Of a DNA stretch of 64,000 nucleotides, positions 41,301 to 52,621 are shown piece after piece (the first letter of the stretch is position 1; each line of letters begins with the position of its first letter). Source of the stretch: Crossaster papposus (lineage: Eukaryota; Echinodermata; Asteroidea; Velatida; Solasteridae). The position numbers and the translations under genes are program-made. The DNA is taken from NCBI GenBank assembly GCA_037893245.1, contig JBAIAA010001606.1, positions 178,186 to 242,185 on the forward strand, read 5' to 3'. Below the pieces are notes generated by a model that was not told the origin of the DNA, did not search any database, and was given only the letters and a program-made list of their open reading frames with translations.

Positions 41301-43040
41301 CTTTACATATTTAACTCGAGGGCTTGTTCCGACATCAGGTGTTTATTTCTTATGCACACTTCTTTCCCTTTACATATTTCTTATGCACACTTCTTTCCCT
41401 TTACATATTTCTTATGCACACTTCTTTCCCTTTACATATTTAACTCGAGGGCTTGTTCCGACATCAGGTGTTTATTTCTTATGCACACTTCTTTCCCTTT
41501 ACATATTTCTTATGCACACTTCTTTCCCTTTACATATTTCTTATGCACACTTCTTTCCCTTTACATATTTCTTATGCACACTTCTTTCCCTTTACATATT
41601 TCTTATGCACACTTCTTTCCCTTTACATATTTCTTATGCACACTTCTTTCCCTTTACATATTTTTTATGCACACTTCTTTCCCTTTACATATTTAACTCG
41701 AGGGCTTGTTCCGACATCAGGTGTTTATTTCGTATGCACACTTCTTTCCCTTTACATATTTCTTATGCACACTTCTTTCCCTTTACATATTTAACTCGAG
41801 GGCTTGTTCCGACATCAGGTGTTTATTTCTTATGCACACTTCTTTCCCTTTACATATTTCTTATGCACACTTCTTTCCCTTTACATATTTCTTATGCACA
41901 CTTCTTTCCCTTTACATATTTCTTATGCACACTTCTTTCCCTTTACATATTTAACTCGAGGGCTTGTTCCGACATCAGGTGTTTATTTCTTATGCACACT
42001 TCTTTCCCTTTACATATTTCTTATGCACACTTCTTTCCCTTTACATATTTAACTCGAGGGCTTGTTCCGACATCAGGTGTTTATTTCTTATGCACACTTC
42101 TTTCCCTTTACATATTTCTTATGCACACTTCTTTCTCTTTACATATTTAACTCGAGGGCTTGTTCCGACATCAGGTGTTTATTTCTTATGCACACTTCTT
42201 TCCCTTTACATATTTCTTATGCACACTTCTTTCCCTTTACATATTTCTTATGCACACTTCTTTCCCTTTACATATTTCTTATGCACACTTCTTTCCCTTT
42301 ACATATTTCTTATGCACACTTCTTTCCCTTTACATATTTAACTCGAGGGCTTGTTCCGACATCAGGTGTTTATTTCTTATGCACACTTCTTTCCCTTTAC
42401 ATATTTCTTATGCACACTTCTTTCCCTTTACATATTTCTTATGCACACTTCTTTCCCTTTACATATTTCTTATGCACACTTCTTTCCCTTTACATATTTC
42501 TTATGCACACTTCTTTCCCTTTACATATTTCTTATGCACACTTCTTTCCCTTTACATATTTAACTCGAGGGCTTGTTCCGACATCAGGTGTTTATTTCTT
42601 ATGCACACTTCTTTCCCTTTACATATTTCTTATGCACACTTCTTTCCCTTTACATATTTCTTATGCACACTTCTTTCCCTTTACATATTTCTTATGCACA
42701 CTTCTTTCCCTTTACATATTTCTTATGCACACTTCTTTCCCTTTACATATTTCTTATGCACACTTCTTTCCCTTTACATATTTCTTATGCACACTTCTTT
42801 CCCTTTACATATTTCTTATGCACACTTCTTTCCCTTTACATATTTCTTATGCACACTTCTTTCCCTTTACATATTTCTTATGCACACTTCTTTCCCTTTA
42901 CATATTTAACTCGAGGGCTTGTTCCGACATCAGGTGTTTATTTCTTATGCACACTTCTTTCCCTTTACATATTTCTTATGCACACTTCTTTCCCTTTACA
43001 TATTTCTTATGCACACTTCTTTCCCTTTACATATTTAACT
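37178..43040. repeat. Tandem duplication, period 3,216 bp
   Basis: B starts 37178, 37400, 37937, 38479, 38835, 39124 and 39346 recur at 40394, 40616, 41153, 41695, 42051, 42340 and 42562. The CTTAAG/ACAAATTT monomer recurs at 37653 and 40869. After about 42.6 kb the copies lose register by one 31-bp unit (B at 42908 where 42939 is expected) and then continue at an offset of 3,185. The period is 98 bp longer than the neighbouring 3,118-bp repeat, which equals one B and two A units. Confidence 0.87.
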
Positions 43041-43547
43041 CGAGGGCTTGTTCCGACATCAGGTGTTTATTTCTTATGCACACTTCTTTCCCTTTACATA
43101 TTTCTTATGCACACTTCTTTCCCTTTACATATTTCTTATGCACACTTCTTTCCCTTTACATATTTCTTATGCACACTTCTTTCCCTTTACATATTTAACT
43201 CGAGGGCTTGTTCCGACATCAGGTGTTTATTTCTTATGCACACTTCTTTCCCTTTACATAATTCTTATGCACACTTCTTTCCCTTTACATATTTCTTATG
43301 CACACTTATTTCCCTTTACATATTTCTTATGCACACTTCTTTCCCTTTACATATTTCTTATGCACACTTCTTTCCCTTTACATATTTCTTATGCACACTT
43401 CTTTCCCTTTACATATTTTTTATGCACACTTCTTTCCCTTTACATATTTAACTCGAGGGCTTGTTCCGACATCAGGTGTTTATTTCTTATGCACACTTCT
43501 TTCCCTTTACATATTTCTTATGCACACTTCTTTCCCTTTACATATTT

Positions 43548-46500
43548 AACTCGAGGGCTTGTTCCGACATCAGGTGTTTATTTCTTATGCACACTTCTTT
43601 CCCTTTACATATTTCTTATGCACACTTCTTTCCCTTTACATATTTCTTATGCACACTTCTTTCCCTTTACATATTTCTTATGCACACTTCTTTCCCTTTA
43701 CATATTTAACTCGAGGGCTTGTTCCGACATCAGGTGTTTATTTCTTATGCACACTTCTTTCCCTTTACATATTTCTTATGCACACTTCTTTCCCTTTACA
43801 TATTTAACTCGAGGGCTTGTTCCGACATCAGGTGTTTATTTCTTATGCACACTTTTTTCCCTTTACATATTTCTTATGCACACTTCTTTCCCTTTACATA
43901 TTTAACTCGAGGGCTTGTTCCGACATCAGGTGTTTATTTCTTATGCACACTTCTTTCCCTTTACATATTTCTTATGCACACTTCTTTCCCTTTACATATT
44001 TCTTATGCACACTTCTTTCCCTTTACATATTTCTTATGCACACTTCTTTCCCTGTACATATTTCTTATGCACACTTCTTTCCCTTTACATATTTCTTATG
44101 CACACTTCTTTCCCTTTACATATTTCTTATGCACACTTCTTTCCCTTTACATATTTCTTATGCACACTTCTTTCCCTTTACATATTTCCTATGCACACTT
44201 CTTTCCCTTTACATATTTCTTATGCACACTTCTTTCCCTTTACATATTTCTTATGCACACTTCTTTCCCTTTACATATTTCTTATGCACACTTCTTTCCC
44301 TTTACATATTTCTTATGCACACTTCTTTCCCTTTACATATTTAACTCGAGGGCTTGTTCCGACATCAGGTGTTTATTTCTTATGCACACTTCTTTCCCTT
44401 TACATATTTCTTATGCACACTTCTTTCCCTTTACATATTTAACTCGAGGGCTTGTTCCGACATCAGATGTTTATTTCTTATGCACACTTCTTTCCCTTTA
44501 CATATTTCTTATGCACACTTCTTTCCCTTTACATATTTCTTATGCACACTTCTTTCCCTTTACATATTTAACTCGAGGGCTTGTTCCGACATCAGGTGTT
44601 TATTTCTTATGCACACTTCTTTCCCTTTACATATTTCTTATGCACACTTCTTTCCCTTTACATATTTCTTATGCACACTTCTTTCCCTTTACATATTTCT
44701 TATGCACACTTCTTTCCCTTTACATATTTCTTATGCACACTTCTTTCCCTGTACATATTTCTTATGCACACTTCTTTCCCTTTACATATTTCTTATGCAC
44801 ACTTCTTTCCCTTTACATATTTCGTATGCACACTTCTTTCCCTTTACATATTTCTTATGCACACTTCTTTCCCTTTACATAGTTCCTATGCACACTTCTT
44901 TCCCTTTACATATTTCTTATGCACACTTCTTTCCCTTTACATATTTCTTATGCACACTTCTTTCCCTTTACATATTTCTTATGCACACTTCTTTCCCTTT
45001 ACATATTTAACTCGAGGGCTTGTTCCGACATCAGGTGTTTATTTCTTATGCACACTTCTTTCCCTTTACATATTTCTTATGCACACTTCTTTCCCTTTAC
45101 ATATTTAACTCGAGGGCTTGTTCCGACATCAGGTGTTTATTTCTTATGCACACTTCTTTCCCTTTACATATTTCTTATGCACACTTCTTTCCCTTTACAT
45201 ATTTCTTATGCACACTTCTTTCCCTTTACATATTTAACTCAAGGGCTTGTTCCGACATCAGGTGTTTATTTCTTATGCACACTTCTTTCCCTTTACATAT
45301 TTCTTATGCACAATTCTTTCCCTTTACATATTTCTTATGCACACTTCTTTCCCTTTACATATTTCTTATGCACACTTCTTTCCCTTTACATATTTCTTAT
45401 GCACACTTCTTTCCCTTTACATATTTCTTATGCACACTTCTTTCCCTTTACATATTTCTTATGCACACTTCTTTCCCTTTACATATTTAACTCGAGGGCT
45501 TGTTCCGACATCAGGTGTTTATTTCTGATGCACACTTCTTTCCCTTTACATATTTCTTATGCACACTTCTTTCCCTTTACATATTTAACTCGAGGGCTTG
45601 TTCCGACATCAGGTGTTTATTTCTTATGCACACTTCTTTCCCTTTACATATTTCTTATGCACACTTCTTTCCCTTTACATATTTAACTCGAGGGCTTGTT
45701 CCGACATCAGGTGTTTATTTCTTATGCACACTTCTTTCCCTTTACCTATTTAACTCGAGGGCTTGTTCCGACATCAGGTGTTTATTTCTTATGCACACTT
45801 CTTTCCCTTTACATATTTCTTATGCACACTTCTTTCCCTTTACATATTTCTTATGCACACTTCTTTCCCTTTACATATTTCTTATGCACACTTCTTTCCC
45901 TTTACATATTTAACTCGAGGGCTTGTTCCGACATCAGGTGTTTATTTCTTATGCACACTTCTTTCCCTTTACATATTTCTTATGCACACTTCTTTCCCTT
46001 TACATATTTCTTATGCACACTTCTTTCCCTTTACATATTTCTTATGCACACTTCTTTCCCTTTACATATTTCTTATGCACACTTCTTTCCCTTTACATAT
46101 TTAACTCGAGGGCTTGTTCCGACATCAGGTGTTTATTTCTTATGCACACTTCTTTCCCTTTACATATTTCTTATGCACACTTCTTTCCCTTTACATATTT
46201 CTTATGCACACTTCTTTCCCTTTACATATATCTTATGCACACTTCTTTCCCTTTACATATTTCTTATGCACACTTCTTTCCCTTTACATATTTAACTCGA
46301 GGGCTTGTTCCGACATCAGGTGTTTATTTCTTATGCACACTTCTTTCCCTTTACATATTTAACTCGAGGGCTTGTTCCGACATCAGGTGTTTATTTCTTA
46401 TGCACACTTCTTTCCCTTTACATATTTCTTATGCACACTTCTTTCCCTTTACATATTTCTTATGCACACTTCTTTCCCTTTACATATTTCTTATGCACAC

Positions 46501-49500
46501 TTCTTTCCCTTTACATATTTAACTCGAGGGCTTGTTCCGACATCAGGTGTTTATTTCTTATGCACACTTCTTTCCCTTTACATATTTCTTATGCACACTT
46601 CTTTCCCTTTACATATTTCTTATGCACACTTCTTTCCCTTTACATATTTCTTATGCACACTTCTTTCCCTTTACATATTTCTTATGCACACTTCTTTCCC
46701 TTTACATATTTCTTATGCACACTTCTTTCCCTTTACATATTTAACTCGAGGGCTTGTTCCGACATCAGGTGTTTATTTCTTATGCACACTTCTTTCCCTT
46801 TACATATTTCTTATGCACACTTCTTTCCCTTTACATATTTCTTATGCACACTTCTTTCCCTTTACATATTTCTTATGCACACTTCTTTCCCTTTACATAT
46901 TTAACTCGAGGGCTTGTTCCGACATCAGGTGTTTATTTCTTATGCACACTTCTTTCCCTTTACATATTTCTTATGCACACTTCTTTCCCTTTACATATTT
47001 CTTATGCACACTTCTTTCCCTTTACATATTTAACTCGAGGGCTTGTTCCGACATCAGGTGTTTATTTCTTATGCACACTTCTTTCCCTTTACATATTTCT
47101 TATACACACTTCTTTCCCTTTACATATTTCTTATGCACACTTCTTTCCCTTTACATATTTATTATGCACACTTCTTTCCCTTTACATATTTAACTCGAGG
47201 GCTTGTTCCGACATCAGGTGTTTATTTCTTATGCACACTTCTTTCCCTTTACATATTTAACTCGAGGGCTTGTTCCGACATCAGGTGTTTATTTCTTATG
47301 CACACTTCTTTCCCTTTACATATTTCTTATGCACACTTCTTTCCCTTTACATATTTCTTATGCACACTTCTTTCCCTTTACATATTTCTTATGCACACTT
47401 CTTTCCCTTTACATATTTAACTCGAGGGCTTGTTCCGACATCAGGTGTTTATTTCTTATGCACACTTCTTTCCCTTTACATATTTCTTATGCACACTTCT
47501 TTCCCTTTACATATTTCTTATGCACACTTCTTTCCCTTTACATATTTCTTATGCACACTTCTTTCCCTTTACATATTTAACTCGAGGGCTTGTTCCGACA
47601 TCAGGTGTTTATTTCTTATGCACACTTCTTTCCCTTTACATATTTCTTATGCACACTTCTTTCCCTTTACATATTTCTTATGCACACTTCTTTCCCTTTA
47701 CATATTTCTTATGCACACTTCTTTCCCTTTACATATTTCTTATGCACACTTCTTTCCCTTTACATATTTCTTATGCACACTTCTTTCCCTTTACATATTT
47801 CTTATGCACACTTCTTTCCCTTTACATATTTCTTATGCACACTTCTTTCCCTTTACATATTTAACTCGAGGGCTTGTTCCGACATCAGGTGTTTATTTCT
47901 TATGCACACTTCTTTCCCTTTACATATTTCTTATGCACACTTCTTTCCCTTTACATATTTCTTATGCACACTTCTTTCCCTTTACATATTTCTTATGCAC
48001 ACTTCTTTCCCTTTACATATTTCTTATGCACACTTCTTTCCCTTTACATATTTCTTATGCACACTTCTTTCCCTTTACATATTTAACTCGAGGGCTTGTT
48101 CCGACATCAGGTGTTTATTTCTTATGCACACTTCTTTCCCTTTACATATTTCTTATGCACACTTCTTTCCCTTTACATATTTCTTATGCACACTTCTTTC
48201 CCTTTACATATTTCTTATGCACACTTCTTTCCCTTTACATATTTAACTCGAGGGCTTGTTCCGACATCAGGTGTTTATTTCTTATGCACACTTCTTTCCC
48301 TTTACATATTTCTTATGCACACTTCTTTCCCTTTACATATTTAACTCGAGGGCTTGTTCCGACATCAGGTGTTTATTTCTTATGCACACTTTTTTCCCTT
48401 TACATATTTCTTATGCACACTTCTTTCCCTTTACATATTTAACTCGAGGGCTTGTTCCGACATCAGGTGTTTATTTCTTATGCACACTTCTTTCCCTTTA
48501 CATATTTCTTATGCACACTTCTTTCCCTTTACATATTTCTTATGCACACTTCTTTCCCTTTACATATTTCTTATGCACACTTCTTTCCCTGTACATATTT
48601 CTTATGCACACTTCTTTCCCTTTACATATTTCTTATGCACACTTCTTTCCCTTTACATATTTCTTATGCACACTTCTTTCCCTTTACATATTTCTTATGC
48701 ACACTTCTTTCCCTTTACATATTTCCTATGCACACTTCTTTCCCTTTACATATTTCTTATGCACACTTCTTTCCCTTTACATATTTCTTATGCACACTTC
48801 TTTCCCTTTACATATTTCTTATGCACACTTCTTTCCCTTTACATATTTCTTATGCACACTTCTTTCCCTTTACATATTTAACTCGAGGGCTTGTTCCGAC
48901 ATCAGGTGTTTATTTCTTATGCACACTTCTTTCCCTTTACATATTTCTTATGCACACTTCTTTCCCTTTACATATTTAACTCGAGGGCTTGTTCCGACAT
49001 CAGATGTTTATTTCTTATGCACACTTCTTTCCCTTTACATATTTCTTATGCACACTTCTTTCCCTTTACATATTTCTTATGCACACTTCTTTCCCTTTAC
49101 ATATTTAACTCGAGGGCTTGTTCCGACATCAGGTGTTTATTTCTTATGCACACTTCTTTCCCTTTACATATTTCTTATGCACACTTCTTTCCCTTTACAT
49201 ATTTCTTATGCACACTTCTTTCCCTTTACATATTTCTTATGCACACTTCTTTCCCTGTACATATTTCTTATGCACACTTCTTTCCCTTTACATATTTCTT
49301 ATGCACACTTCTTTCCCTTTACATATTTCTTATGCACACTTCTTTCCCTTTACATATTTCTTATGCACACTTCTTTCCCTTTACATAGTTCCTATGCACA
49401 CTTCTTTCCCTTTACATATTTCTTATGCACACTTCTTTCCCTTTACATATTTCTTATGCACACTTCTTTCCCTTTACATATTTCTTATGCACACTTCTTT

Positions 49501-52500
49501 CCCTTTACATATTTCTTATGCACACTTCTTTCCCTTTACATATTTAACTCGAGGGCTTGTTCCGACATCAGGTGTTTATTTCTTATGCACACTTCTTTCC
49601 CTTTACATATTTCTTATGCACACTTCTTTCCCTTTACATATTTAACTCGAGGGCTTGTTCCGACATCAGGTGTTTATTTCTTATGCACACTTCTTTCCCT
49701 TTACATATTTCTTATGCACACTTCTTTCCCTTTACATATTTCTTATGCACACTTCTTTCCCTTTACATATTTAACTCAAGGGCTTGTTCCGACATCAGGT
49801 GTTTATTTCTTATGCACACTTCTTTCCCTTTACATATTTCTTATGCACAATTCTTTCCCTTTACATATTTCTTATGCACACTTCTTTCCCTTTACATATT
49901 TCTTATGCACACTTCTTTCCCTTTACATATTTCTTATGCACACTTCTTTCCCTTTACATATTTCTTATGCACACTTCTTTCCCTTTACATATTTCTTATG
50001 CACACTTCTTTCCCTTTACATATTTAACTCGAGGGCTTGTTCCGACATCAGGTGTTTATTTCTGATGCACACTTCTTTCCCTTTACATATTTCTTATGCA
50101 CACTTCTTTCCCTTTACATATTTAACTCGAGGGCTTGTTCCGACATCAGGTGTTTATTTCTTATGCACACTTCTTTCCCTTTACATATTTCTTATGCACA
50201 CTTCTTTCCCTTTACATATTTAACTCGAGGGCTTGTTCCGACATCAGGTGTTTATTTCTTATGCACACTTCTTTCCCTTTACCTATTTAACTCGAGGGCT
50301 TGTTCCGACATCAGGTGTTTATTTCTTATGCACACTTCTTTCCCTTTACATATTTCTTATGCACACTTCTTTCCCTTTACATATTTCTTATGCACACTTC
50401 TTTCCCTTTACATATTTCTTATGCACACTTCTTTCCCTTTACATATTTAACTCGAGGGCTTGTTCCGACATCAGGTGTTTATTTCTTATGCACACTTCTT
50501 TCCCTTTACATATTTCTTATGCACACTTCTTTCCCTTTACATATTTCTTATGCACACTTCTTTCCCTTTACATATTTCTTATGCACACTTCTTTCCCTTT
50601 ACATATTTCTTATGCACACTTCTTTCCCTTTACATATTTAACTCGAGGGCTTGTTCCGACATCAGGTGTTTATTTCTTATGCACACTTCTTTCCCTTTAC
50701 ATATTTCTTATGCACACTTCTTTCCCTTTACATATTTCTTATGCACACTTCTTTCCCTTTACATATATCTTATGCACACTTCTTTCCCTTTACATATTTC
50801 TTATGCACACTTCTTTCCCTTTACATATTTAACTCGAGGGCTTGTTCCGACATCAGGTGTTTATTTCTTATGCACACTTCTTTCCCTTTACATATTTAAC
50901 TCGAGGGCTTGTTCCGACATCAGGTGTTTATTTCTTATGCACACTTCTTTCCCTTTACATATTTCTTATGCACACTTCTTTCCCTTTACATATTTCTTAT
51001 GCACACTTCTTTCCCTTTACATATTTCTTATGCACACTTCTTTCCCTTTACATATTTAACTCGAGGGCTTGTTCCGACATCAGGTGTTTATTTCTTATGC
51101 ACACTTCTTTCCCTTTACATATTTCTTATGCACACTTCTTTCCCTTTACATATTTCTTATGCACACTTCTTTCCCTTTACATATTTCTTATGCACACTTC
51201 TTTCCCTTTACATATTTCTTATGCACACTTCTTTCCCTTTACATATTTCTTATGCACACTTCTTTCCCTTTACATATTTAACTCGAGGGCTTGTTCCGAC
51301 ATCAGGTGTTTATTTCTTATGCACACTTCTTTCCCTTTACATATTTCTTATGCACACTTCTTTCCCTTTACATATTTCTTATGCACACTTCTTTCCCTTT
51401 ACATATTTCTTATGCACACTTCTTTCCCTTTACATATTTAACTCGAGGGCTTGTTCCGACATCAGGTGTTTATTTCTTATGCACACTTCTTTCCCTTTAC
51501 ATATTTCTTATGCACACTTCTTTCCCTTTACATATTTCTTATGCACACTTCTTTCCCTTTACATATTTAACTCGAGGGCTTGTTCCGACATCAGGTGTTT
51601 ATTTCTTATGCACACTTCTTTCCCTTTACATATTTCTTATACACACTTCTTTCCCTTTACATATTTCTTATGCACACTTCTTTCCCTTTACATATTTATT
51701 ATGCACACTTCTTTCCCTTTACATATTTAACTCGAGGGCTTGTTCCGACATCAGGTGTTTATTTCTTATGCACACTTCTTTCCCTTTACATATTTAACTC
51801 GAGGGCTTGTTCCGACATCAGGTGTTTATTTCTTATGCACACTTCTTTCCCTTTACATATTTCTTATGCACACTTCTTTCCCTTTACATATTTCTTATGC
51901 ACACTTCTTTCCCTTTACATATTTCTTATGCACACTTCTTTCCCTTTACATATTTAACTCGAGGGCTTGTTCCGACATCAGGTGTTTATTTCTTATGCAC
52001 ACTTCTTTCCCTTTACATATTTCTTATGCACACTTCTTTCCCTTTACATATTTCTTATGCACACTTCTTTCCCTTTACATATTTCTTATGCACACTTCTT
52101 TCCCTTTACATATTTAACTCGAGGGCTTGTTCCGACATCAGGTGTTTATTTCTTATGCACACTTCTTTCCCTTTACATATTTCTTATGCACACTTCTTTC
52201 CCTTTACATATTTCTTATGCACACTTCTTTCCCTTTACATATTTCTTATGCACACTTCTTTCCCTTTACATATTTCTTATGCACACTTCTTTCCCTTTAC
52301 ATATTTCTTATGCACACTTCTTTCCCTTTACATATTTCTTATGCACACTTCTTTCCCTTTACATATTTCTTATGCACACTTCTTTCCCTTTACATATTTA
52401 ACTCGAGGGCTTGTTCCGACATCAGGTGTTTATTTCTTATGCACACTTCTTTCCCTTTACATATTTCTTATGCACACTTCTTTCCCTTTACATATTTCTT

Positions 52501-52621
52501 ATGCACACTTCTTTCCCTTTACATATTTCTTATGCACACTTCTTTCCCTTTACATATTTCTTATGCACACTTCTTTCCCTTTACATATTTCTTATGCACA
52601 CTTCTTTCCCTTTACATATTT
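43548..52621. repeat. Tandem duplication, period 4,537 bp (43548-48084 and 48085-52621)
   Basis: B starts across the whole 4.5 kb recur at 4,537 bp, for example 43548, 43708, 43806, 45236, 45489, 45685, 46361, 47259 and 47863. Shared rare marks are CAGATG in B (44467 and 49004), CTCAAGG in B (45236 and 49773), CTGATG (45522 and 50059 region), ACCTATTT fused to a B (near 45745 and 50282) and ACATATATC (near 46229 and 50766). Inside, the first copy has a CGTATG monomer near 44823 and its ACATAGTT monomer is shifted by one unit (44882 against 49388), so small conversions or indels came afterwards. It is the longest tandem period in the core. Confidence 0.92.

Noticed and set aside
43255-43270. 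Odd tail ACATAATTC, and similar single-base oddities (ACATAGTT, ACATATATC, TTAACATA near 22743).
   Set aside because: They are ordinary point differences between monomers. I used those shared between blocks as markers but give them no function.
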